Positions 1 to 10,202 of a stretch of 64,000 bases of DNA are shown piece after piece. The stretch's first letter is position 1; the number at the start of each line of letters is the position of its first letter. A program made the position numbers and the translations under genes. The notes under the pieces are model-generated. The model was not told where the DNA came from. It searched no databases and saw only the letters and a program-made list of their open reading frames with translations. This DNA comes from Brachyspira intermedia PWS/A (GTDB lineage: Bacteria > Spirochaetota > Brachyspiria > Brachyspirales > Brachyspiraceae). Location: NCBI RefSeq assembly GCF_000223215.1, contig NC_017243.1:558001-622000 (forward strand). The letters run 5' to 3'.

Positions 1-1
1 C

Positions 2-598
2 TGGAATGAAACCTTATACAATATTTCTATAGAATTAAAATATAATGATTCAGATAAACAAAAAGTATTTTATCCTCTTATAGGAAATTTAGGAAACAAT
101 AATAATCCTTATTTGCAAATAACGACTATAGTTGATAGATTTGCTGAAAAATTCAATTCAAAAGCCTATTTCAATAATTATCCTGCATTGATAGAAAAAA
201 AATCTCTTAACAATAATGATCTTGAAAAATTAGAGGAGTTTAAAAAATTTTGGTCTGACTTAGATGTTGCTATAGTAGGTTTAAGCAGCAGGAGAGAATC
301 TTATCAATCATATATATCAGATATACCAAAAGTAGATAAATTAAATGTTGATGAGATAGAGGGAATAATATTAGGAAGTTTTTTCATGAATAATGGAGAA
401 ACTTTTAATTATCCTGATAAATATTATGTAAACTCGATAATGCTTTCAGAATTAAAAAAAATTAAAGATATAGTTTGTATAGTTTCAGGAGTAAAAAAAA
501 TAGATACTATTAAATTTGCAGCTATGAATAAGTATTTTAATATTTTAATTACCGATGAATCTACAGCAGACTCTATAATATCAAATTTTAATTTATAA
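2..598 (+). CDS. SorC/DeoR-type sugar-binding transcriptional regulator, 3' part
   Basis: The reading frame is open to the left edge, so this is the C-terminal part of a longer protein whose N-terminal helix-turn-helix lies outside the window. The visible part matches the SorC effector-binding fold: a stretch ending PLIGNLG, the AEKFNSKAYF segment, VAIVGLSSR, then ILGSFFMNNGETFNYPDK, and near the end ILITDESTAD. In the family this domain binds a phosphorylated sugar and controls a carbohydrate operon. A TTG at 113 could be mistaken for a start, but the homology clearly begins upstream of it. The regulated genes are not visible here. Confidence 0.8.
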   Translation, partial: WNETLYNISIELKYNDSDKQKVFYPLIGNLGNNNNPYLQITTIVDRFAEKFNSKAYFNNYPALIEKKSLNNNDLEKLEEFKKFWSDLDVAIVGLSSRRESYQSYISDIPKVDKLNVDEIEGIILGSFFMNNGETFNYPDKYYVNSIMLSELKKIKDIVCIVSGVKKIDTIKFAAMNKYFNILITDESTADSIISNFNL

Positions 599-900
599 CA
601 TATTTAAACAACTATATTTTGTAAATTTTAGTTTTTTCAATTTTATTGTTTGTGGTGGCTTTGCCCCACACCCCCACTTCTTTTGTTGCCACAGGCGAAG
701 CCCGCCTACGGCGAGAAGCAAAAAGGCTACATTTGGTATTTAATTTAACAAATTATCTTACATATAAGACGATTTTAGTATTATTTAGTACTAATTTTTT
801 ACACTTGCATTTTTTTGGTTCTTGGCGAAGCCCGCCTGTGGCGTGCGGCGGGAAAAAGAACAACAAAAAAATTGACAAACTCTAAAATTTTTAGTATATC
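598..900 (+). repeat. Dispersed intergenic element, family 1, copy A
   Basis: Full-length copy, forward orientation. It has a degenerate left end (ttaaacaactatattttgt at 604-622), a GC-rich core with the ggctttgcccc and gcgaagcccgcctacggcg modules, and a right end with TTGACA at 872-877, 17 bp, TATATC at 895-900. That right end reads as a promoter pointing at the sulfatase gene 193 bp downstream. Short ORFs inside it are not conserved as protein. Confidence 0.75.
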
Positions 901-1093
901 TTAAATAATTTTATTTTATAAATTATTATTCATTTAATCAATTTAATAAATATTAATAAATTTATACTTAAATTTTAGAAATTTATTTCAGAACAATTGA
1001 CAAAATACAGCTATATTGTATAATATAAGAAATATTGTTCAGAACATTTGTTCTATTGTATATGATATTAGTTTTGGAGGTTTATTAATATTT

Positions 1094-3376
1094 ATGAATA
1101 AAGATAATATTTTTTCTAAGTCATTATTATTTGCAGGTGCATTAAGCTCATCAATGATAAGTGTAAGCTGTAATAATGATAATAGAGCGTCTGATAATAG
1201 TATGGTTTTAGCTAGTAACGATATAGAAAAGCCCAATATTGTTTATATAGTTATAGATGATATGGGCTTTTCGGACTTAGGTTGTTACGGTTCAGAGATA
1301 AGCACACCTAATATAGATAGGCTAGCAGAAAATGGACTTCGCTATAATAACTTTTGTGTTACTCCTTTAAGTTCGCCTACAAGAGCAGCACTTTTAAGCG
1401 GAAGAAATTCACATTCTGTAGGTATGGGAAGACTTGCTAATTATACTTTAGATGCTCCTCATTCTACAGCACAAATAACAAATACAGCAGCTTTAACACC
1501 AAGACTGCTTAAAGATAATAATTATAATACTTATGCAGTAGGTAAATGGCATGTGGCTCCTTTATGGGAAACCAGCAGCATAGGGCCTTATAATAATTGG
1601 CCTTTAGGAAGAGGATTCGATAAGTTCTACGGATTTATGGATGGAGAAACTGATCAATTCAATCCTGAACTTGTTGACGGAAATACTCATGTTGATACTG
1701 TGTATGATGATAATTATCATTTGACAGAAGATATTACAGACAGAGCTATTTATTATATTAAAAGCCATAAATCAATATCAAAAGAAAAACCTTTCATGCT
1801 TTACTATGCAACAGGAGCAGCACATTCACCTCATCAGGTACCGGAAGAATATGTGAAGAAGTATGAGAATGTTTATAATGTTGGCTGGGATAAAATAAGA
1901 GAGGAGAGATTAAAGAAACAAAAAGAATTAGGCATAGTACCAATGGATGCGGAACTCTCTCCATTAAATGAGAATGTTAAGCCTTGGAATGAACTTGATG
2001 AAGATACAAAGAGATTATTTATAGAATACGAAAAACATTATGCAGCTTTCATAGAACATACTGATGCTCAAATAGGAAGATTAATAAAAGCATTGGAAGA
2101 TATGGGAGAGCTTGATAATACTTTAATATTTTTAATAGCTGATAATGGACCTTCACCATCTGGAAAAGCTACAGGAACTTTAAATACTGTTAATATAAAA
2201 AATGGTATTATGTCAGATATAGAAAAAGATGTTAAAAGAATAAATGAATTTTCTAAATTAGCCCCTAATTATCCTCAAGGCTGGGCACAGGTTTCTGCTA
2301 CTCCATTTAGATATTATAAAGAAAGTGCAAATTATTTAGGAGGAATAAGAGTACCTTTAATAATACATTATCCTAAAGGTATTGATAAATCACAGAATGG
2401 AAGCATAAGAACACAATTTAGTTTTGTTACAGATATAGCGAAAACTGTATTAGATATTACAGGTATAAAAGAACCTAAAACAGTTGATGGTATAGAACAA
2501 ATGCCTTTGCATGGATATAGTTTAGTTCCTACTTTCAATGATGCAAATGCTGATACTAAAAGAACCACTCAGTATTTTGAACTTTATGGAAATAGAGGCT
2601 TATATGATAATGGATACTTCTTGTCAGTTTCTCATAAGAAGGGTGATAGTTTTGATAATGATAATTTTGCTCTTTATGATTTGAATACTGATTTCTCTCA
2701 GCTTGAAGATATATCAAAAGAAAATGAAAGCAAATTAAAAGATATGAAAAACTTATGGGATAAAGAGGCAGAAAAATACGGAGTAAATCCTCTTGATGAC
2801 AGAGTGCATGTTGAACTAATAGCTAAGCAATTAAGTGCGAATATAGAAAAGAAAAACTCTTTAACATTATACCCAAATACATCAAGTATAAATGTTAATA
2901 TATCGGCTATACCTACAGCATTGAACCGTTCTTATGATATAACAGCTTATGTAAATAGAAAATCATCTGCAGAGGAAGGCGTATTATTGGCATTCGGTAA
3001 TCATTACGGCGGATATTCATTATATATCATCAATAATAAATTAAATTATGAATATATATATGATGACGTAAAATATCATATAGAAGTAAATGAGCCTTTG
3101 CCTTTAGGGGAGTTAATTATAAAAGTTAAATACACTAAAACAGGTAAGGATTCAGGAGAAGCGGCATTATTAGTAAATGATAAAGAAGTAGGAAAACTTG
3201 CATTACCTAAAGTATATCCTATGACAGCAAATACAACAGATGGAATGTCAGCAGGAAGAGATTTACAAGGCAATGTAAGCGAGAGATATGAAGGCAGAGG
3301 ACATTTTGAATACAGCGGAGATTTAGAGAAAGTAACAGTTGAAGGACATAATGATTATAACAAAATAGCTATGTGA
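1094..3376 (+). CDS. Lipoprotein sulfatase, Ser-type (sulfatase 1)
   Basis: Sulfatase of the alkaline-phosphatase superfamily, about 760 aa, predicted to hydrolyse sulfate esters outside the cytoplasm. I chose the ATG at 1094 because GGAGG lies at 1076-1080 and it gives a lipoprotein signal ending ISVSC (Cys26). An upstream in-frame TTG at 1016 has neither. Metal-binding Asp pair D55-D56 is in VIDDMGFSD. The catalytic motif is S93-S-P-T-R97, the serine variant that must be oxidised to formylglycine. GKWHVAP and DNGPS supply further active-site residues. The C-terminal ~150 residues form a separate beta-rich domain. Its sequence differs clearly from the next two sulfatases. The substrate is not evident; host sulfated glycans are an inference. 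Confidence 0.9.
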   Translation: MNKDNIFSKSLLFAGALSSSMISVSCNNDNRASDNSMVLASNDIEKPNIVYIVIDDMGFSDLGCYGSEISTPNIDRLAENGLRYNNFCVTPLSSPTRAALLSGRNSHSVGMGRLANYTLDAPHSTAQITNTAALTPRLLKDNNYNTYAVGKWHVAPLWETSSIGPYNNWPLGRGFDKFYGFMDGETDQFNPELVDGNTHVDTVYDDNYHLTEDITDRAIYYIKSHKSISKEKPFMLYYATGAAHSPHQVPEEYVKKYENVYNVGWDKIREERLKKQKELGIVPMDAELSPLNENVKPWNELDEDTKRLFIEYEKHYAAFIEHTDAQIGRLIKALEDMGELDNTLIFLIADNGPSPSGKATGTLNTVNIKNGIMSDIEKDVKRINEFSKLAPNYPQGWAQVSATPFRYYKESANYLGGIRVPLIIHYPKGIDKSQNGSIRTQFSFVTDIAKTVLDITGIKEPKTVDGIEQMPLHGYSLVPTFNDANADTKRTTQYFELYGNRGLYDNGYFLSVSHKKGDSFDNDNFALYDLNTDFSQLEDISKENESKLKDMKNLWDKEAEKYGVNPLDDRVHVELIAKQLSANIEKKNSLTLYPNTSSINVNISAIPTALNRSYDITAYVNRKSSAEEGVLLAFGNHYGGYSLYIINNKLNYEYIYDDVKYHIEVNEPLPLGELIIKVKYTKTGKDSGEAALLVNDKEVGKLALPKVYPMTANTTDGMSAGRDLQGNVSERYEGRGHFEYSGDLEKVTVEGHNDYNKIAM

Positions 3377-3429
3377 TAAATATAATGATTTAAAGGACAT
3401 TTTATATTTATATTGAAATGATTTTAGTT

Positions 3430-3773
3430 TGCCAAAAAACATTTTAAATTTAGGTATTTGTGGGGACTAGCCCCACCGCTATGCGTACTTCGTAACACCC
3501 CACTTCTTTTGAGACCGAAGGAAGTACCTTAGGTATGACCCAGGCAAAGCCCGCCTACGGCGAGAAGCTATATCCTTGATAAACTCGGATACGCTTTGCG
3601 AAAGGCTATATTGGGTTTTAATTTAATAAATTATATTACATGTAAAATATTTTTAGTATGATTTAGTACTAATTTTACATTTGCACTTTCGCGAAGCGTG
3701 CCTGCGGCAGCAACTTTTTGCGGCGGGAAAAAGTTGACTAAAAAATGACAAACTTAAAAATTTTCAGTATATA
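3430..3773 (+). repeat. Dispersed intergenic element, family 1, copy B
   Basis: Long forward copy with extra GC-rich modules. The terminal hairpin caactttttgc...gggaaaaagttg lies at 3711-3736. The right end is ATGACA (3745-3750), 17 bp, TATATA (3768-3773), only 37 bp before the ATG of sulfatase 2 and just upstream of its ribosome-binding site, so the element probably supplies that gene's promoter. Confidence 0.75.
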
Positions 3774-3810
3774 TAAAAAATACGGAATTGTAAGGAGAAT
3801 AAAATAGTAT

Positions 3811-6189
3811 ATGAGAAAAAACAATAATAATTTTAAAAAAGGTTTTTGTATAGGTTCATCTGTACTCATGGCGGCAAGTGCAGTATCCTGTTCAACTGAA
3901 AATAAGAATCAATCGGAGAAGCCTAATATAGTTTATATAGTATTAGATGATATGGGATTCGGAGATTTAGGCTGCTACGGATCAAGTATATCTACACCAA
4001 ATATTGATGCTTTGGCTCAAAATGGTATAAGGTATGTTAACTATTTTACTTCTCCATTAAGTTCTCCAAGTAGAGCGTCACTTCTTACAGGCTGTGAAGC
4101 TAATAAGGTTGGAATGGGAGCGGTAAGTCAGGTTGATTTCGGAGATTTAGCACCTAATATGGCAGGAAGAATAAAGCCGGAACATGCTCCTATTACCCAT
4201 ACTTTAAAAGCAAACGGATATAATACTTATGCTATAGGTAAATGGCATTTAGGACCTTATGATGAGTTTACACCAGACGGAGATAAATATCATTGGCCTT
4301 CAGGAAAGGGATTCGATAAGAATTATAATTTTATAGCAGGACAGGCTAATCAATTTCAGCCGGGCGGTATTATAGAAGGCGATGAGTTTATAGTTCCTGA
4401 TACTTCAGATCCTGATTATCATTTAAGTAAAGATATAGTTGATAGAACATTAAAATATATTGATGAATCTAAAAATGAACCTTTCTTTGCTTATGTGGCA
4501 TTCGGAGCTATGCATGGACCTTTCAATGTTGCTAAAAAATATATAGATAAATATAAAGGTAAATTTGATCATGGCTGGGACGTTGAAAGAGAAAAGATAT
4601 TTGAAAGACAAAAAGAGTTGGGAATAATGCCTGCTGATGCAGTATTATCAGAAAGAAATGATGAAGTGCCTGCTTGGGATAGCTTAACAGATAAAGAAAA
4701 AGCAGTTGCGGCAAGACATATGGAAACTTATGCTGGATTTTTAGAGCATACTGATGAACAAATAGGACGTCTAATTTCAGAAATGAAAAAGAGGGGAGTA
4801 TATGATAATACAATATTTATAGTAGTTTCAGATAATGGAGCTAATTATAATGGCGGAAGAAATGGAAGTATAATGAATCATGCTAATGAAAATTTATATG
4901 TTCATGATTTAGATACACAATATAGTTTATTAGATGAATTTGGAAGTGCTTTATATGGAACAGAATATAATAAAGGCTGGGCTAATGTTTCAAATACTCC
5001 ATTAAGATATTTCAAAACAAAAACACATTACGGCGGAGTTAAAACTTTCTGTATAGCTTCTTGGGCTAATGGCATAGCTGATAAAGGCAGAATATCAAAA
5101 GATATGATAGCTGTATTTGATATAACTCCTACTATGCTTGATATTATAGGAGCAGAACCTTTAACAGAAGTTAACGGAGTGAAGCAGGAAAAAATGCAGG
5201 GTATGTCATTCAAAGAAAGTTTTGAAAGTTCTAATCCTATGAGTAATCCTAGAAAAGAAATAGCTTTGCTTATGATGCTTGATAGAACTTATGCAGACGG
5301 AAGCGGATACATTATAGTAACTAATCCTAAAACTCAGGAATGGGAATTATATGATATAAATAATGATCCTACTCAGATAAATAATTTAGCTTCTTCTATG
5401 CCTGATAAGGTAAAAGAAATGGCTTTGAAGTATGAAACAGTAAGAAGAGAATTCCATGACTCAGAAAATTTACTTATGGATATAGTACATAAAACAAATC
5501 CTGAAACATTAACAAAACGCTATGGACAATTAGCTTCAGATGTGCTTACTTCTCTAAAAACTGGTAAGGCTGTATCAAAAGATGCAGAAGAATATTTAAG
5601 ACTTTATAAATTCTTTAGTTATGTTCCAGAAGGTGCAGGATATACTGGAGTAGGCTCTGTTTGGTATTATCCTTCAACATCTAAATTCAGAGCAACAAAC
5701 TATACATACAAAAAAGAAGATGGATATTTCTTCTCATTATCAGCAGCAAGAACAGGTCCTGTTTCTCATAAAATCAATGTTGATATAGAAGTGCCTAATA
5801 ATGCCAAAGGTGTTATATATGCTAACGGAGGTTTAGACGGAGGATATGCACTTTATATAAATGATAATGGAAACCTTGTATATGAATATAATTATTTAGG
5901 AGAAAGACAGAAAGTTATATCACCTGAAGTAATGAAAGAAGGTAAATATAATATAGTTATGGATTATAAGAAAGATAAAGTAAATAGCGGAATCATTGAT
6001 ATGATCATAGACGGAAATGCGGTTGCAAGCTCTCCTGTGAAAATGCTTCCTATAATGATTTCTTATGATTATTTCAGTATAGGTGAAGATGTAGGATCTA
6101 AAGTAAGTTTAGATTATAAAGATGACTATGTATTTAATGGCAAGGTAGATGAAGTTAATATAGTGCTTGGAGATGATTTATTAAAATAA
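3811..6189 (+). CDS. Lipoprotein sulfatase, Ser-type (sulfatase 2)
   Basis: Sulfatase, 792 aa, starting at an ATG with AAGGAG at 3792-3797. The signal peptide ends SAVSC (lipobox Cys27). Asp46-Asp47 is in VLDDMGFGD. The catalytic serine is Ser84 in LSSPSRASLLTG. GKWHLGPYDE and VSDNGANYNGG follow as expected. A C-terminal beta-rich domain (about residues 630-790, with ANGGLDGGYALYIN) is shared with sulfatase 3. The two proteins are near-identical over long stretches, so they arose by tandem duplication. Maturation to formylglycine is expected to need the radical-SAM enzyme encoded 2.6 kb downstream. Confidence 0.92.
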   Translation: MRKNNNNFKKGFCIGSSVLMAASAVSCSTENKNQSEKPNIVYIVLDDMGFGDLGCYGSSISTPNIDALAQNGIRYVNYFTSPLSSPSRASLLTGCEANKVGMGAVSQVDFGDLAPNMAGRIKPEHAPITHTLKANGYNTYAIGKWHLGPYDEFTPDGDKYHWPSGKGFDKNYNFIAGQANQFQPGGIIEGDEFIVPDTSDPDYHLSKDIVDRTLKYIDESKNEPFFAYVAFGAMHGPFNVAKKYIDKYKGKFDHGWDVEREKIFERQKELGIMPADAVLSERNDEVPAWDSLTDKEKAVAARHMETYAGFLEHTDEQIGRLISEMKKRGVYDNTIFIVVSDNGANYNGGRNGSIMNHANENLYVHDLDTQYSLLDEFGSALYGTEYNKGWANVSNTPLRYFKTKTHYGGVKTFCIASWANGIADKGRISKDMIAVFDITPTMLDIIGAEPLTEVNGVKQEKMQGMSFKESFESSNPMSNPRKEIALLMMLDRTYADGSGYIIVTNPKTQEWELYDINNDPTQINNLASSMPDKVKEMALKYETVRREFHDSENLLMDIVHKTNPETLTKRYGQLASDVLTSLKTGKAVSKDAEEYLRLYKFFSYVPEGAGYTGVGSVWYYPSTSKFRATNYTYKKEDGYFFSLSAARTGPVSHKINVDIEVPNNAKGVIYANGGLDGGYALYINDNGNLVYEYNYLGERQKVISPEVMKEGKYNIVMDYKKDKVNSGIIDMIIDGNAVASSPVKMLPIMISYDYFSIGEDVGSKVSLDYKDDYVFNGKVDEVNIVLGDDLLK

Positions 6190-6226
6190 GAAATATTTTT
6201 TAATATTTATAAAGGAGTATTGATAT

Positions 6227-8593
6227 ATGACAAATAAATTTAAAAAAGGATTTTGTTTCGGTACATCTTTAATGGTGGCTGCATCTGCAGTATCATGTTC
6301 AACTGAAACTCAATCAGAGAAACCTAATATTGTTTATATAGTATTAGATGATATGGGATTCGGAGATTTGGGCTGTTATGGTTCAAGTATATCTACACCG
6401 AATATTGATGCTTTAGCTAATAATGGTATAAGGTATGTTAATTATTTTACTTCTCCATTAAGTTCGCCAAGCAGAGCATCACTTCTCACAGGATGCGAAG
6501 CTAATAAAGTGGGAATGGGAGTTGTAAGCGATGTTGATTTTGGAGAATTAGCTCCAAATATCACAGGAAGAATAAAAAAAGAACATGCACCTTTCACTCA
6601 TACATTACAGGCTAATGGATATAATACTTATGCTATAGGTAAATGGCATTTAGGTCCTTATGATGAGTTTACACCGGACGGAGATAAATATCATTGGCCA
6701 TCAGGAAAAGGTTTTGATAAAAATTACAACTTTGTAGCTAGTCAGGCTAATCAGAATCAGCCGGGCGGTATGATAGAAAATGATAATTATATAATAGCAG
6801 ATACATCAGATCCTAATTATCATTTAAGCCAAGATATAGTTGATAAAACTTTAGAATATATTGATGAATCTAAGAATGAGCCTTTTTTCGCTTATGTGGC
6901 ATTTGGTGCTATGCATGGACCTTTCAATGTTGCTAAAAAATATATAGATAAATATAAAGGTAAATTTGATCATGGCTGGGACGTTGAGAGAGAAAAAATA
7001 TTTGCAAGACAAAAAGAATTAGGTATAATGCCTGCTGATGCAATATTATCAGAAAGAAATGAAGATGTACCTGCTTGGGATAGCTTAACAGAAAAAGAAA
7101 AAGCAGTTGCTATTAGACACATGGAAACTTATGCTGGATTCTTAGAACATACTGATGAACAAATAGGACGCTTAATTTCAGAAATGAAAAAAAGAGGCGT
7201 ATATGATAATACTATATTTATAGTAGTTTCAGATAATGGAGCTAATTATAATGGAGGAAGAACCGGAAGTTTAATGGCTCATGCTAATGAAAACTTATAT
7301 GTTCATGATATAGATACTCAATACGATTTGATAGATGAATTCGGAAGTGCTGTATATGGAACAGAGTATAACAGCGGTTGGGCTAATGTTTCAAATACTC
7401 CATTAAGATATTTCAAAACTAAAGCACATTACGGCGGAGTTAAAACTTTCTGCATAGCTTCTTGGTCTAATGGTATAGCTGATAAAGGCAGAATATCAAA
7501 AGAGATGATAGCTGTATTTGATATTTCACCTACTATGCTTGATGTATTAGGTTTTGAACCTTTGACAGAAGTTAACGGAGTGAAGCAGGAAAAGATGCAG
7601 GGTATATCTTTTAAAGAAAGTTTTGAAAGTTCTAATCCTATGACTAATCCTAGAAAAGAAATAGCTTTAATGATGATGCTTGACAGAACTTATGCAGACG
7701 GAAGCGGATATATTATTGTAACTAATCCAAAAACTCAGGAATGGGAGCTTTATGATATAAATAATGATCCTACTCAGATGAAAAATCTAGCTTCTTCTAT
7801 GCCTGATAAAGTAAAAGAGATGGCTTCAAAGTATGAAGAAACTGTTAAGAGAGATTTTAACGGAGCACAAAATTTATTAATTGATTTTGCTCATAGGGTA
7901 GACAGTAAAATATTAATAGAGCGTTACGGACAATTAGCAAAAGATGTACTTACTTCTATGCAGACAGGAAAAGCAGTTTCAAAAGATGCAGAAGAATATA
8001 TGAGATTATATAGATTCTTTAGTTTTGTTCCTAAAGGTATAGGATATGCTGGTGTAGGTTCAGTTTGGTACAGACCTCCTTCATCAAAATTAAGAGCAAC
8101 AAACTATATATACAAAAAAGAAGACGGATATTTCTTCTCATTATCAGCAGCACATACAGGATCAGTTTCTCATAAAATAAATGTTGATGTAGAAGTTCCT
8201 AATAAAGCTTCTGGTGTTATATATGCAAACGGCGGTTTAGACGGCGGTTATGTATTATACGTAAATGATGATGGTAATTTAGTATATGAATACAATCATT
8301 TAGGAGAAAGACAAAAAGTTATATCTCCTACAAAACTTGAATCAGGAAATCATAATATAGTTATGGACTATAAAAAAGATGATGTAAACAGCGGAGTCAT
8401 TGACATGATTATAGATGGAAATGTTGTTGCTACTTCAGATATAAATACTTTGCCTATAATGATTTCTTATGACTATTTTAGTATTGGGGAAGATGTAGGT
8501 TCTAAAGTGAGTTTGTATTATAAAGATAATTATGCATTCAATGGAAATGTAGAAGAAGTTCATATAAATTTAGGAGATGATTTACTTAAATAA
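6227..8593 (+). CDS. Lipoprotein sulfatase, Ser-type (sulfatase 3)
   Basis: Sulfatase, 788 aa, 37 bp behind sulfatase 2, with AAAGGAG at 6211-6217 before the ATG. Signal peptide with lipobox AVSC (Cys24), metal Asp41-Asp42, catalytic Ser79 in LSSPSRASLL, GKWHLGPYDE, DNGANYNGG. The C-terminal domain carries ANGGLDGGYVLYVN. It is a close paralogue of sulfatase 2 and almost certainly co-transcribed with it. The differences are scattered, with no truncation, so both copies look functional. Two hairpins follow the gene before the maturase. Confidence 0.92.
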   Translation: MTNKFKKGFCFGTSLMVAASAVSCSTETQSEKPNIVYIVLDDMGFGDLGCYGSSISTPNIDALANNGIRYVNYFTSPLSSPSRASLLTGCEANKVGMGVVSDVDFGELAPNITGRIKKEHAPFTHTLQANGYNTYAIGKWHLGPYDEFTPDGDKYHWPSGKGFDKNYNFVASQANQNQPGGMIENDNYIIADTSDPNYHLSQDIVDKTLEYIDESKNEPFFAYVAFGAMHGPFNVAKKYIDKYKGKFDHGWDVEREKIFARQKELGIMPADAILSERNEDVPAWDSLTEKEKAVAIRHMETYAGFLEHTDEQIGRLISEMKKRGVYDNTIFIVVSDNGANYNGGRTGSLMAHANENLYVHDIDTQYDLIDEFGSAVYGTEYNSGWANVSNTPLRYFKTKAHYGGVKTFCIASWSNGIADKGRISKEMIAVFDISPTMLDVLGFEPLTEVNGVKQEKMQGISFKESFESSNPMTNPRKEIALMMMLDRTYADGSGYIIVTNPKTQEWELYDINNDPTQMKNLASSMPDKVKEMASKYEETVKRDFNGAQNLLIDFAHRVDSKILIERYGQLAKDVLTSMQTGKAVSKDAEEYMRLYRFFSFVPKGIGYAGVGSVWYRPPSSKLRATNYIYKKEDGYFFSLSAAHTGSVSHKINVDVEVPNKASGVIYANGGLDGGYVLYVNDDGNLVYEYNHLGERQKVISPTKLESGNHNIVMDYKKDDVNSGVIDMIIDGNVVATSDINTLPIMISYDYFSIGEDVGSKVSLYYKDNYAFNGNVEEVHINLGDDLLK

Positions 8594-8610
8594 TTAATAC
8601 TCTAATTTTT

Positions 8611-8638
8611 TTAAGGGGGGATAATTATTCCCTCTTAA
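8611..8638 (+). terminator. Hairpin after sulfatase 3
   Basis: The arms ttaaggggg (8611-8619) and ccctcttaa (8630-8638) form a 9-bp stem with one G-U pair. No strong T-run follows, so it may be an mRNA 3'-stabilising hairpin rather than a full terminator. Confidence 0.45.
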
Positions 8639-8693
8639 ATACATACTTAAATTTGATATCTTAAAATTTTTTTATTTTTTATTTTTCCTAAAA

Positions 8694-8730
8694 CCGCATG
8701 CTTTTTAAATCGTGTGCGGATTTTATTTTT
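8694..8730 (+). terminator. Probable intrinsic terminator or attenuator between sulfatase 3 and maturase
   Basis: CCGCA (8694-8698) can pair with TGCGG (8715-8719), and the run ttttattttttt follows at once. The hairpin lies 27 bp before the maturase ribosome-binding site. It could end the sulfatase transcript or set the sulfatase:maturase ratio by partial read-through. Confidence 0.5.
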
Positions 8731-8756
8731 TTATTTATATTATAAAGGAGAATTAT

Positions 8757-9989
8757 ATGAATAAAGGTTATCATTTAATGGCTAAGCCTTTCGGACCTAT
8801 ATGTAATATAAAATGTGAATATTGTTTTTATTTAGAGAAAAAGTCATTATTTCAAAATACTGAAAAATATAAAATGTCTTATGATGTTTTAGAAAATTAT
8901 ATAAAAAAATATATAGAAACTCAGGATATACCGGAAATAAGTTTTGTTTGGCAGGGCGGGGAACCTACTCTTGCTTCTTTGGATTTTTATAAAGATGTTG
9001 TAAAGCTCCAAAAAAAATATGCTGGTAATAAAAATATTACTAATTCATTACAAACTAATGGGCTTTTAATAGATGATGATTGGTGTAAATTCTTAAAAGA
9101 AAATAATTTCCTTGTTGGTTTAAGTTTAGACGGTAATAAAGATATTCATAACAAATACAGAAAAGATATTTTTGGTAATGGTACTTTTGACAGAGTTTTT
9201 AATTCTTTGAAATTGCTTCAGGATTATAATATAGATTTCAATGTTCTAGCTTCTGTTAGCAGATACTCTTCTAAATATCCGTTGGAAATATATAACTTCT
9301 TCAAAGAAAATAAAATTAAATATATACAATTTTCTCCTATAGTAGAAAGACTTCCAGATGAAGAAGCTAAAAAACTTTCTCTAACTCATTCTATACCTAA
9401 CAGCAATTCAAATGAAAAAGTTACTGATTATTCTGTAGAGCCTGAGAGTTACGGAGATTTTTTAATATCTATTTTTGATGAATGGGTTAAAAAAGATGTT
9501 GGAGAAATATTTGTTATGAACTTTGAATGGGCTTTAACTTCTTGGCTTGGATTAGATAGTACTATATGTTTATTTGGAAAAGAATGCAGCGGCTGTACTG
9601 TAGTTGAACATAATGGTGACATTTACAGCTGTGATCATTATGTTTATCCTGATTACAAAATAGGAAATATAATAAATGATAATCCTAGAAGTATAATTGA
9701 TTCAGATAAACAGAAAACTTTCGGACTTAAAAAATCCAATTTGCCTAAAAACTGTTTAAGATGTGATGCTTTATTTGCCTGCAGAGGTGAATGTCCTAAA
9801 AACAGATTCGATAAATTTTATGATGGTGAAGAAGGAAAAAATTATTTATGTGAAGGATATAAAAAATATTTTTATCATATTCACCCTTATATGAAAGCTA
9901 TTAGGGAGCTTTTAGAAAATAATATAGATATTAGAGAGATTATGAGAATAAAGGAAAGCCCTATTGTAGTGGTGAAAAAGAATAATTAA
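8757..9989 (+). CDS. Anaerobic sulfatase-maturating enzyme (radical SAM, SPASM domain)
   Basis: Radical-SAM enzyme, 410 aa, that oxidises the active-site Ser or Cys of sulfatases to formylglycine. The start is the ATG at 8757 behind AAAGGAG. The N-terminal CxxxCxxC motif is C16-N-I-K-C20-E-Y-C23. SFVWQGGEPTL follows, as in the anSME family. The C-terminal half has SPASM-type cysteine clusters (CSGC, SCDHY, CLRCDALFACRGEC, CEGY) for auxiliary iron-sulfur clusters. Its position right after three Ser-type sulfatases supports the assignment strongly: Ser-type sulfatases cannot use the O2-dependent FGE route. It contains an intact A8 run (9009-9016), useful as a control for the broken A-runs elsewhere. 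Confidence 0.92.
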   Translation: MNKGYHLMAKPFGPICNIKCEYCFYLEKKSLFQNTEKYKMSYDVLENYIKKYIETQDIPEISFVWQGGEPTLASLDFYKDVVKLQKKYAGNKNITNSLQTNGLLIDDDWCKFLKENNFLVGLSLDGNKDIHNKYRKDIFGNGTFDRVFNSLKLLQDYNIDFNVLASVSRYSSKYPLEIYNFFKENKIKYIQFSPIVERLPDEEAKKLSLTHSIPNSNSNEKVTDYSVEPESYGDFLISIFDEWVKKDVGEIFVMNFEWALTSWLGLDSTICLFGKECSGCTVVEHNGDIYSCDHYVYPDYKIGNIINDNPRSIIDSDKQKTFGLKKSNLPKNCLRCDALFACRGECPKNRFDKFYDGEEGKNYLCEGYKKYFYHIHPYMKAIRELLENNIDIREIMRIKESPIVVVKKNN

Positions 9990-10024
9990 ATTTTATTATT
10001 TTTTGTTATTTATATTTACTAAGT

Positions 10025-10202
10025 AGACAGCTATATTTTGTAGGAAAAGTCTATATTTTAACTTAAATTTAATAATTTATATTACCTGTAAAATAAAATT
10101 AGTATTATTTAGTAATAATTTTATACTTGCACTTTTTGGTTCTTTTTGCGGCGGGAAAAAGAATAATAAACAATTGATAAAGTTAAAAATTTTCAGTATA
10201 TA
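10025..10202 (+). repeat. Dispersed intergenic element, family 1, copy C (core deleted)
   Basis: Shortened forward copy: the left-end remnant agctatattttgt and the AT-rich middle are kept, the GC-rich core is missing. The right hairpin ttcttttt/aaaaagaa sits at 10140-10163. The right end is TTGATA (10174-10179), 17 bp, TATATA (10197-10202), pointing at the P1 peptidase gene 181 bp downstream. A C-rich patch (agccccccacccgc at 10274-10287) between element and gene resembles a fragment of family 3. Confidence 0.65.

Noticed and set aside
646-885. 79-codon ORF with tryptophan- and arginine-rich sequence; similar ORFs at 45711 and 46027
   Set aside because: They are frames through family 1 elements; the frame is not kept between copies, whereas DNA ends and hairpins are.
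598-900. Element family 1 as a classical insertion sequence
   Set aside because: No transposase ORF in any copy. The similarity of the two ends is limited to TTGACA and TATA boxes, so promoters explain it as well as terminal inverted repeats do.
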